In this document: positions 7,379 to 14,196 of the stretch, piece after piece
Position numbering within the stretch: position 1 is the stretch's first letter
How the letters are laid out: every line of letters starts with the position of its first letter
From: Bacteroidota bacterium
Lineage (GTDB): Bacteria > Bacteroidota > Bacteroidia > Bacteroidales > Prolixibacteraceae
Direction: 5' to 3'
Length of the DNA stretch: 18,476 nucleotides
Assembly (NCBI GenBank): GCA_030632865.1
Contig: DAOVTY010000022.1
Location: forward strand, 1-18,476
The notes under the pieces: generated by a model
Database searches by the model: none
What the model saw: the letters and a program-made list of their open reading frames with translations, nothing else
Told to the model about the DNA's origin: nothing
Made by a program: the position numbers and the translations under genes

Positions 7379-7386
7379 CAAAAGTA
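7379..7386 (-). promoter_or_regulatory. -7 element for the porin/FMN-binding operon
   Basis: Read on the minus strand, 7386-7379 is TACTTTTG, an exact TAnnTTTG. Transcription would begin near 7372, about 19 nt before the porin ATG. The -33 element is weak: only a TTTAG-like match (7413-7409) is near the right place. A weak -33 fits a promoter that needs an activator, which is inference. Confidence 0.45.
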
Positions 7387-7508
7387 ATTATTATTATTTT
7401 AATTTAATCTAAATAAAAATTGCTAAATGCGATTCTAAATAATCACAACTACAACATACTGACTATAAAAAAACTAACTCTCTGGATTTTAAGTTATTTA
7501 GAGAATTA

Positions 7509-7539
7509 TTTGGATAGTTGCTTTGCATCACTAATTTTG
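7509..7539 (+). promoter_or_regulatory. Bacteroidota-type promoter for the Crp/Fnr-family regulator
   Basis: TTTG at 7509-7512, a 19-nt spacer and TAATTTTG at 7532-7539 form the best promoter match in the window. Transcription would begin near 7545. This excludes the upstream ATG at 7420 as a translation start and supports the in-frame GTG at 7558. Confidence 0.7.
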
Positions 7540-7557
7540 TTCGATAATTTTATTTTT

Positions 7558-8187
7558 GTGAAAGATTTTAGAACAACATATCACTTTTTTGAAAAAGAAC
7601 TTCAAGATGAAATTCTGGAAATTGGAGTTAAAAAAAAATTTGCAGCTAACGAAATAATAATACGCGAAGGTCAGTTTATTTCAAGTTTTCCGATGGTTAT
7701 GAAAGGGCTTATCAGAGTTTCGAGAACCAATGACGATGGGAATGAGTTACTTCTCTATTATTTAAACAAAAATGAAGTTTGTGCAATGTCGTTAACATGT
7801 TGCATGACACAGGTTGCAAGTAATATTAATGCTGTTGCAGAAGAACAGACCCAAGTTATTCTATTACCTGTTGAAGTACTTGATATTTGGATTACCAAAT
7901 ATCCAACCTGGAAACAGTTTATTATGAGAACTTTTCAGACTAGGTTCCGCACACTAATTGAGACTGTTGATTCGATAGCATTTATGAAACTTGATGAACG
8001 TTTGGTAAAATATTTCACAGACAGAAATAAAAATTTTGGTTTAACAACTTATACCGGAACTCACCAAGAATTAGCCTTGCAATTAAACTCATCTCGCGAA
8101 GTTATTTCTCGACTCTTAAAAAAACTTGAGCAAAATAATAAAATTAAACTTTCACGAAATTTTATCGATTTTTCAGGTCTTGTGTGA
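7558..8187 (+). CDS. Crp/Fnr-family transcriptional regulator with Cys-rich sensor segment
   Basis: This is a 209-residue DNA-binding regulator if started at the GTG at 7558, the normal length for the family. The N-terminal cyclic-nucleotide-binding-type beta-roll includes FAANEIIIREGQFISSFPMVMKG (about 28-50) and DGNELLLYYL (about 60-69). A long helix follows, then the winged helix-turn-helix THQELALQLNSSREVISRLL (about 169-188). The sensor has cysteines at 75, 81 and 82 in NEVCAMSLTCCM. I recall this signature from a Bacteroidota subgroup often seen near sulfur-related genes. The Fnr-type N-terminal iron-sulfur cysteines are absent, and so is the usual cAMP-binding Arg-Thr/Ser pair. The region before GTG is low-complexity and holds a strong promoter, so the longer frame from ATG 7420 is not used. 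The likely target is the divergent porin/FMN-binding operon. Confidence 0.85.
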   Translation: MKDFRTTYHFFEKELQDEILEIGVKKKFAANEIIIREGQFISSFPMVMKGLIRVSRTNDDGNELLLYYLNKNEVCAMSLTCCMTQVASNINAVAEEQTQVILLPVEVLDIWITKYPTWKQFIMRTFQTRFRTLIETVDSIAFMKLDERLVKYFTDRNKNFGLTTYTGTHQELALQLNSSREVISRLLKKLEQNNKIKLSRNFIDFSGLV

Positions 8188-8513
8188 CATTCATTACATT
8201 CAATATTTATAACTCTTATTTTCTTTGTACCAGACAAATCAGAATAAATAGTGAGTAGCTATTTATTAAAAATTTTGGGTTATAAAATCGGTTAGTAGTT
8301 GAAAGTTGTTAAGTCGGATTCGCAAGAATCCGGCTTTTCTTTTTTTATATACGTGCACTTCCTAATAATTTAATTCTAAAATTTAGAAACAATTCCTATT
8401 AATGTTAATTTCATATTGATAACAATTGCATTAAGTATCCTCATTTTAGAATTAAAATAATGATATTTGTCATAAGTAAAATCTATCAAAATCAACCTTG
8501 AAAAATAATCCAG
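8188..8513. other. 326-bp intergenic region between the regulator and serA
   Basis: No reading frame of note. It holds a 9-bp hairpin at 8243-8267 (loop TGAGTAG), a strong terminator at 8311-8346, and a 14-bp inverted repeat whose arms, 8369-8382 and 8443-8456, are 60 nt apart. A partial -7 element for serA (GATATTTG, 8462-8469) deviates from consensus at its first base. The terminator lies 124 bp beyond the regulator stop, leaving room for a long 3' UTR or a small RNA. Confidence 0.6.
8311..8346 (+). terminator. intrinsic terminator downstream of the Crp/Fnr-type gene
   Basis: An 11-bp stem (8311-8321 with 8326-8336, one G-T pair) is closed by a GCAA tetraloop of the stable GNRA class. The T-rich tract TTCTTTTTT follows directly. 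The stem is far more GC-rich than its surroundings. Confidence 0.92.
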
Positions 8514-9686
8514 ATGTTTAAGATTCAAACTTTAAACAAAATTGACTCCGACGGACTAAGTCTTTTTCCATCAGCTAATTACAAAATCGCAGATGAACAA
8601 TTAAATGCAGATGCAATTGTTTTGCGCAGTTTTAAAATGCACGATATGGAGTTTCCTTCTTCGCTAAAGGCAATTGCTCGTGCCGGCGCGGGAGTTAATA
8701 ATATTCCACTCGAAAAATGCACCAACGAGGGGATTGTAGTTTTTAATACACCTGGTGCAAATGCAAATGGTGTTAAAGAGTTAGTAATTGCAGGATTGAT
8801 GCTTGCATCGCGCGATATTGTGGAATCTGTAATTTGGGCAAAAACATTAATAGGCAAGGGCGATCAAGTATCATCGTTAGTTGAAAAAGGCAAGAAGGAT
8901 TTTGCAGGTCAGGAAATTAAAGGAAAAACTCTTGCTGTAATTGGTTTGGGTGCAATTGGAGTGTTAGTTGCCAATGCTGCAAAAGCAATGGGAATGAATG
9001 TAATTGGATACGACCCATATATTTCGGTAAAACATGCTTTAAAATTAAGTCGCGAAGTAACATGGGTTGAAGGTATAGAGCCACTACTTTCTCAAGCCGA
9101 CTATGTAACAGTAAATATTCCGCTAACTCCTGAAACAAAAGGTTACATAAATAAGGAAAAATTTGCAATGATGAAAGATGATGTTCGCATTCTTAATTTT
9201 GCAAGAGGCGGATTGATTGACGTTGCTGATTTAAAAATTGCCATTGCTTCTGGTAAGGTTGCAAAATATATAACCGACTTTCCAAATGAAGAAGAGCTAA
9301 AAATGGATGGAGTCATTTCTATTCCTCACCTTGGAGCTTCAACAAAAGAGTCGGAAACCAACTGCGCAATTATGGCTGTTAATCAAGTTAAAGATTATCT
9401 AGATTATGGTAATATAAAAAACTCAGTAAATTTTCCAGAGGCAATAATGGAACTACATAATGAAGCTCGTATTTTAATTGCCAATAGAAATGTTCCGAAT
9501 ATGGTTAGCCAGATTTCAACTGTTTTGGCGGCCGAAGGAATAAATATAGATAATATGCTGAATAAAAAACGAGGCGAAATAGCATATAATATTATCGATG
9601 TTGACTCGCAAGCTATTGATGAGTCAATTAAAGAAAAATTAATGGCAATCAACGGAATTTTTATGGTAAGAATTATTCAGGCATAA
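8514..9686 (+). CDS. serA: D-3-phosphoglycerate dehydrogenase
   Basis: Oxidises 3-phosphoglycerate to 3-phosphohydroxypyruvate with NAD, the first step of serine synthesis in the cytoplasm. The 390 residues include a substrate-binding domain, an NAD-binding Rossmann fold with GLGAIG (Gly144/146/149) and Asp167 in the following YDPY, and the catalytic Arg231 in NFARGG. The acidic TDFPNEE stretch (255-260) and His272 in PHLGAST complete the active site. The C-terminal part from about 318 (ARILIANRNVPNMVSQI...) is an ACT domain, which binds serine in feedback-regulated homologues and distinguishes this protein from other 2-hydroxyacid dehydrogenases. serC, the usual partner in this phylum as I recall, is not adjacent. 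Transketolase follows by 53 bp and is probably co-transcribed. Confidence 0.93.
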   Translation: MFKIQTLNKIDSDGLSLFPSANYKIADEQLNADAIVLRSFKMHDMEFPSSLKAIARAGAGVNNIPLEKCTNEGIVVFNTPGANANGVKELVIAGLMLASRDIVESVIWAKTLIGKGDQVSSLVEKGKKDFAGQEIKGKTLAVIGLGAIGVLVANAAKAMGMNVIGYDPYISVKHALKLSREVTWVEGIEPLLSQADYVTVNIPLTPETKGYINKEKFAMMKDDVRILNFARGGLIDVADLKIAIASGKVAKYITDFPNEEELKMDGVISIPHLGASTKESETNCAIMAVNQVKDYLDYGNIKNSVNFPEAIMELHNEARILIANRNVPNMVSQISTVLAAEGINIDNMLNKKRGEIAYNIIDVDSQAIDESIKEKLMAINGIFMVRIIQA

Positions 9687-9739
9687 CTGAAGTTGATTAA
9701 AGGCAAAAAATATTAAGTATCAATTCAACAAAAAAAATA

Positions 9740-11770
9740 ATGAGTAAAAGTATTGAAACCAAAGCAGCTGATAATATTCGTATTCTGGCTGCATCTATGG
9801 TAGAAAAAGCTAAGTCTGGTCATCCTGGAGGTGCAATGGGCGGTGCAGATTTTATAAACATTTTGTATTCAGAGTTTCTTAACTACGACCCATCTGATAT
9901 GGGCTGGATAAACCGAGATAGATTTTTCCTAGATCCAGGACACATGTCTCCAATGTTATACGGGGTACTTTCGTTGGCAGGAAAATACAGCATGGACGAT
10001 TTGGCAAATTTTCGCCAGTGGGGAAGTGTAACACCTGGTCACCCTGAAGTTGATATTAAACGTGGTGTTGAAAATACATCAGGACCACTGGGTCAAGGTC
10101 ATACTATTGCAATTGGAGCAGCAGTTGCAGAACGCTTTTTAGTTGAGCGTTTTGGCAATTGGATGGAACATAAAATTTACACTTTTATTTCTGACGGCGG
10201 TGTACAGGAAGAGATTTCGCAAGGTGCCGGGCGAATTGCAGGTTTTCTAGGATTGAGTAACCTGATAATGTTTTACGACTCGAATGATATTCAGCTATCT
10301 ACATCAACCAAAGATGTTACAAAAGAAGATACTGCGAAAAAATATGAAGCATGGGGATGGAAAGTTGTAACCATTGAAGGCAACAACTCCGACCAAATTA
10401 GAGAAGCTCTACAAAATGCAAATGCTGAAACAGAAAAACCAACCTTGATTATTGGTAAAACAATAATGGGTAAAGGTGCAGTTACCGATGCAGGTGAAAG
10501 TTACGAAGGCATGTGCGAAACTCACGGAATGCCATTAACAAATGCCGGTGCTTCTTTTGCAAAATCTGTTACAAATTTAGGTGGCGATGCAGAAAATCCA
10601 TTCCAAATTTTTGATGATGTAAAAGAGCTGTATGCAAAACGCGAAGCAAAACTTATTGCTGCTGCCGTTGTTAAAAAATCTGAGCAAGCAAAATGGGAAT
10701 CTGCAAATTCTGAATTAGCAAAAAAATTAGAGAAGTTCTTTTCAAAAGAGAGCCCTGAATTTGATTTCTCCTCAATCCAGCAAAAAGAAAATAATGCAAC
10801 CAGAGGAGCTTCTGCAACAGTTTTAGCAGCATTTGCAGAAAATATTGAGAATATGATTGTTGCTTCTGCCGATCTTTCTAATTCGGATAAAACAGATGGA
10901 TTTTTAAAGAAAACTACTGCTTTTACAAAAGGTGATTTTAGCGGTGCATTTTTACAAGCAGGAGTAAGCGAACTTACAATGGCTTGCATGGCAAACGGAA
11001 TGGCACTCCATGGTGGAGTTATTCCCGCTTGTGCTACATTCTTTGTATTCTCCGATTATATGAAACCTGCAATGCGAATGTCTGCATTAATGGGACTTCC
11101 GGTTAAATATATTTGGACCCACGATGCATTTCGTGTTGGAGAAGACGGGCCAACTCACCAACCTGTTGAGCAAGAAGCACAAATACGCTTAATGGAGAAA
11201 TTGAAAAACCATAAAGGAGAAAACAGTGCTTTAGTTCTTCGTCCTGCTGATGCAAACGAAACTACAGTTGCATGGAAAATGGCATTGGAAAATACTACTA
11301 CACCGTCAGCACTTATTTTATCGCGCCAAAACATCACAAACTTACCAGTTGAAGGCGACGTTTATGCAGCTGCACTTAGGGCAGAAAAAGGTGCTTACAT
11401 AGTTCAGGAATGTGATGGCACACCAGATGTTGTTCTACTAGCAAGTGGATCTGAAGTTGCAACTTTAGTTGAAGGAGCTGCACTTTTAGAAGAAAAAGAT
11501 AATCTTAAAATACAAATAGTTTCTGTTCCTTCTGAAGGTGTTTTCAGAAACCAAACAAAAGAATATCAGGCAAGTGTGCTTCCAACTGGAGTTCCTCGTT
11601 TTGGCATGACTGCCGGATTACCGGTAAACCTTGAGGGTTTGGTTGGCGAAAATGGTAAAGTATGGGGAATGGAATCTTTTGGATACTCGGCGCCATATAC
11701 TGTTTTGGATGAGAAATTTGGATTCACAGCAAAAAATGTTTACGATCAGGTAAAAAAGATGCTAGCTTAA
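9740..11770 (+). CDS. tkt: transketolase
   Basis: Thiamine-diphosphate enzyme moving two-carbon units between sugar phosphates in the non-oxidative pentose phosphate pathway. The 676 residues contain all three domains in one chain. The PP domain has KSGHPGGAMGGADF (His28), DPGHMSPMLYG (His69) and the metal/TPP motif SDGGVQEE...DSNDIQLS (Asp152, Asn182). The Pyr domain has GVSELTMACMANGMALHGG, with the glutamate that activates the cofactor, then FSDYMKPAMRMSALMGLPVKYIWTHDAF and GEDGPTHQPVEQ. A C-terminal transketolase domain follows. The first glycine of the usual GDG is Ser, a variant I associate with the Bacteroidota branch and not a sign of inactivation. It shares a unit with serA and ends in its own terminator. 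No Shine-Dalgarno sequence is present; the leader is A-rich. Confidence 0.97.
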   Translation: MSKSIETKAADNIRILAASMVEKAKSGHPGGAMGGADFINILYSEFLNYDPSDMGWINRDRFFLDPGHMSPMLYGVLSLAGKYSMDDLANFRQWGSVTPGHPEVDIKRGVENTSGPLGQGHTIAIGAAVAERFLVERFGNWMEHKIYTFISDGGVQEEISQGAGRIAGFLGLSNLIMFYDSNDIQLSTSTKDVTKEDTAKKYEAWGWKVVTIEGNNSDQIREALQNANAETEKPTLIIGKTIMGKGAVTDAGESYEGMCETHGMPLTNAGASFAKSVTNLGGDAENPFQIFDDVKELYAKREAKLIAAAVVKKSEQAKWESANSELAKKLEKFFSKESPEFDFSSIQQKENNATRGASATVLAAFAENIENMIVASADLSNSDKTDGFLKKTTAFTKGDFSGAFLQAGVSELTMACMANGMALHGGVIPACATFFVFSDYMKPAMRMSALMGLPVKYIWTHDAFRVGEDGPTHQPVEQEAQIRLMEKLKNHKGENSALVLRPADANETTVAWKMALENTTTPSALILSRQNITNLPVEGDVYAAALRAEKGAYIVQECDGTPDVVLLASGSEVATLVEGAALLEEKDNLKIQIVSVPSEGVFRNQTKEYQASVLPTGVPRFGMTAGLPVNLEGLVGENGKVWGMESFGYSAPYTVLDEKFGFTAKNVYDQVKKMLA

Positions 11771-11797
11771 TATCAAAAAAAATAGATTTTAAAATAG

Positions 11798-11830
11798 AGT
11801 GCTTTGAGTTTCAAAGCACTTTTTTTTATT
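11798..11830 (+). terminator. intrinsic terminator of serA-tkt
   Basis: A perfect 10-bp stem (11798-11807 with 11811-11820) has a 3-nt loop (GTT) and is followed by seven Ts and ATTT. It begins 28 nt after the tkt stop. Confidence 0.93.
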
Positions 11831-11895
11831 TCCATAAAATAGAGTTTCCACATATTTTCAATAATAATTCTACTCCATATTTCCTTCATTTTTTT

Positions 11896-11903
11896 TACAT
11901 TTG
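11896..11903 (+). promoter_or_regulatory. -7 element for the GH109-type gene
   Basis: TACATTTG is an exact TAnnTTTG match. Predicted transcription start is near 11910, leaving a leader of about 25 nt before the ATG at 11935. No convincing -33 TTTG is present at the expected distance. Confidence 0.5.
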
Positions 11904-11934
11904 TTGTTCAACTAATATTTAAAGCACAAATAAT

Positions 11935-13278
11935 ATGACAACTACCAACAGGAGAGCTTTCCTGAAAACAGCAACTGCCGCAGGAGCCGCAGCTTTTATT
12001 GCTCCACAAATCTCCAATGCTACAGTTTCTGAAATGAAACAAAAAAAAGATGAAGTAAACATTGCATTTATAGGGTGCGGTGGTAGAGGAAGAGGACATT
12101 TAAAAAGAGCAGCAATGACTGAAGGTGTAAAAATTACTGCATTTTGCGACATTGATCCTAACGCAGTTAAAGCAACTCAAAAAATTCTAAAAGAGCAGGG
12201 ACACCCAGAAGCAGAAGTTTATTCCAACAGCGAAAATGCCTATTTAGAAATGTTAAAACGAGATGATATCGATGGGGTATTAATTGCAACACCATGGTTG
12301 TGGCACACAAAAATGGCAGTGGCAACTATGAAAGCAGGGAAATATGTGGCAGTAGAAGTATCGGCTGCAAATACAATGGAAGAGTGTTGGGATTTGGTAA
12401 ATACATCGGAAGAAACAGGAATGCCTTGTATGATTCTTGAAAATGTAAATTATCGTCGGGATGTGATGGCGGTGATGAACATGGTAAAACAGGGTATTTT
12501 TGGAGAAGTTGTTCATGCTCGCTGTGGTTATCGCCATAATTTACTAAATGTAAAATTTAACGGAGACCTTAAATTTGGCGAAGGTGCAAAAGGAGAAGCT
12601 CGCTGGAGAACACAGCATTCGTTAAAACGAAATGCCGATGTTTACCCAACACACGGATTAGGCCCAATTGCAGCAATGCTGGATATTAACCGGGGAAACC
12701 GATTTTTGTATCTTACTTCAACAGCAACAAAAGCAGTAGGTTTAAAAGACTATATTCAAGAGCAAGGTGGTGAAGATCATCCACATGCAAAACTACCATG
12801 GAAACAAGGCGATATAATTACATCTGTTATTAAAACAACTAATGGCGAAACCATAATTGTAACGCACGATACTAATTTACCACGCCCCTACTCTCTTAAC
12901 TTTCATGTTGCAGGAACCGATGGAGTAACTGATTTTGATTTGGATAATCGTCGCATTCACATCGAGGGTAAAAGTAAAGATCATGATTGGGATGATTTTC
13001 AGAAATGGCAAGACAAATATGATCATCCGCTGTGGAAAAAGTATGGAAAAATTGCGGAGAGCTCAGGACATGGAGGAATTGATTACTTTGTTACACGTGA
13101 ATTTATTAACTCGGTTAAAGAACAGCGTCAACCAGTAATGGATGTTTACGATGCTGCTGCATGGAGTTCGGTTACACCACTTTCTGAAGCATCTATTGCA
13201 CAAGGAAGCGCACCACAGTATTTCCCAGATTTTACACGTGGAAACTGGATAAAAAGGAAACCTGTTACTTTTGAATAA
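11935..13278 (+). CDS. exported Gfo/Idh/MocA oxidoreductase-fold protein, GH109 glycosidase type
   Basis: This is a 447-residue protein with a twin-arginine-type signal (TNRRAFLKTATAAGAAAF), then a Rossmann fold with FIGCGGRGRGH (47-55) and a C-terminal Gfo/Idh/MocA domain. Long stretches match my memory of glycoside hydrolase family 109, whose founding member is an Elizabethkingia alpha-N-acetylgalactosaminidase: EVSAANTMEECWDLV, GMPCMILENVNYRRDVMAV, RTQHSLKRNADVYPTHGLGP, THDTNLPRPYS and FPDFTRGNW. Tyr237, His240 and Tyr319 appear to correspond to active-site residues of that enzyme. GH109 enzymes use tightly bound NAD in a redox-assisted hydrolysis, which fits export of a folded holoenzyme by Tat. 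The sugar specificity here is not certain. The gene is a single unit with its own -7 element and terminator. Confidence 0.85.
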   Translation: MTTTNRRAFLKTATAAGAAAFIAPQISNATVSEMKQKKDEVNIAFIGCGGRGRGHLKRAAMTEGVKITAFCDIDPNAVKATQKILKEQGHPEAEVYSNSENAYLEMLKRDDIDGVLIATPWLWHTKMAVATMKAGKYVAVEVSAANTMEECWDLVNTSEETGMPCMILENVNYRRDVMAVMNMVKQGIFGEVVHARCGYRHNLLNVKFNGDLKFGEGAKGEARWRTQHSLKRNADVYPTHGLGPIAAMLDINRGNRFLYLTSTATKAVGLKDYIQEQGGEDHPHAKLPWKQGDIITSVIKTTNGETIIVTHDTNLPRPYSLNFHVAGTDGVTDFDLDNRRIHIEGKSKDHDWDDFQKWQDKYDHPLWKKYGKIAESSGHGGIDYFVTREFINSVKEQRQPVMDVYDAAAWSSVTPLSEASIAQGSAPQYFPDFTRGNWIKRKPVTFE

Positions 13279-13284
13279 ATAGAT

Positions 13285-13324
13285 AACTAAAAAAAGTGTT
13301 CGAAAACGGACACTTTTTTTAGTT
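13285..13324 (+). terminator. intrinsic terminator of the GH109-type gene, symmetric
   Basis: An 18-bp stem (13285-13302 with 13307-13324, one mismatched T-G pair) has an AAAA loop. It includes seven As on the left and seven Ts on the right, so it could act on either strand. It ends only 13 nt before the start codon of the next plus-strand gene. Confidence 0.88.
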
Positions 13325-13337
13325 TTAAAGCAATTTG

Positions 13338-14195
13338 ATGATAAGAAAAATTAATCTAACAGATTTAATAATTCTGATTTTCCTTTTTTTAACAGGATTA
13401 GTTATAATATTAGGAGAATTTAAAACAGAATATTTTTCTACTTTAATTGCTGCCCGAATTATAGCCTTTACAATTATTTTTACGCTTGTAAAACTCGACT
13501 CACTCTATAAAAATAAAATCATTTCAATTTTAAAACAATTTTATCCACTACTATTTACAGCATATTTTTACGGAGAAACCGGATATTACAATAATATATT
13601 TTTTGCCGATTTAGATGGTATTTTTATTCAGTTAGAACAATCGATTTTCGGGTTTCAGCCTTCGTTACTATTTAGTTTTAAATTTGATAGCTTTTGGTTT
13701 AACGAGCTGATGTTTTTTTCCTATTTTTCGTACTATTTAATAATTATTATTATTCCATTAATAGTGTACTTTAAAAAGAGAGACGAATTTGAAAGACTCT
13801 TTTTTATAATCATATTTTCGTTTTATACTTACTATTTAGTTTTTGCGATTTTTCCGGTAGTAGGGCCTCAATTTTATTTTCCTGAACAACAAGCAGAAAT
13901 AGCTCATCAAGGCATATTTGGGAAAATAGTGAAATTCATTCAGGATGCCGGAGAAAAACCAACGGGTGCATTTCCCAGCTCTCATGTTGGCCTAAGCTGG
14001 ATTATTTTATTTGCTTCATCCAAAATAAGCAGAATGTTTTTTAAAGTAATATTACCACTGGCTATATTAATATGCTTTTCTACTGTTTATATAAAAGCGC
14101 ATTACGCTGTCGATGTTTTTGCAGGAGTATTTTCTGCAATACTTTTATATTATTTGGGAAATAAAATTTACGATAGATATCTTGTTTTTCAGTAA
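13338..14195 (+). CDS. PAP2-superfamily integral membrane protein, AUR1-like
   Basis: This 285-residue protein from ATG 13338 is very hydrophobic, with about six to seven membrane segments. Two motifs mark the phosphatase/transferase core: GAFPSSHVGLSW (211-221, with His216) and VYIKAHYAVDVFAG (250-263, with His255 and Asp259). DLDGIFIQLEQSIFGFQPS (91-109) and FPVVGPQFYFP (172-182) fit the AUR1-like PAP2 subgroup, which includes inositol phosphorylceramide synthases. The protein should act on a lipid phosphate or head group in the inner membrane. Bacteroidota make sphingolipids, so a phospholipid or sphingolipid role is possible but unproven. A TTG codon directly before the ATG is not needed as a start. 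The gene begins 13 nt after the previous terminator without a convincing promoter. It converges with the SGNH hydrolase gene, with one base between the stops. Confidence 0.82.
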   Translation: MIRKINLTDLIILIFLFLTGLVIILGEFKTEYFSTLIAARIIAFTIIFTLVKLDSLYKNKIISILKQFYPLLFTAYFYGETGYYNNIFFADLDGIFIQLEQSIFGFQPSLLFSFKFDSFWFNELMFFSYFSYYLIIIIIPLIVYFKKRDEFERLFFIIIFSFYTYYLVFAIFPVVGPQFYFPEQQAEIAHQGIFGKIVKFIQDAGEKPTGAFPSSHVGLSWIILFASSKISRMFFKVILPLAILICFSTVYIKAHYAVDVFAGVFSAILLYYLGNKIYDRYLVFQ

Positions 14196-14196
14196 T

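Noticed and set aside
7420..7557. N-terminal extension of the Crp/Fnr-family regulator
   Set aside because: The stretch is low-complexity, has no family similarity that I recognise and contains a strong promoter.
10522..10989. Long minus-strand reading frame of 155 codons opposite tkt
   Set aside because: It is the antisense shadow of the transketolase frame, with no recognisable motif or start context.
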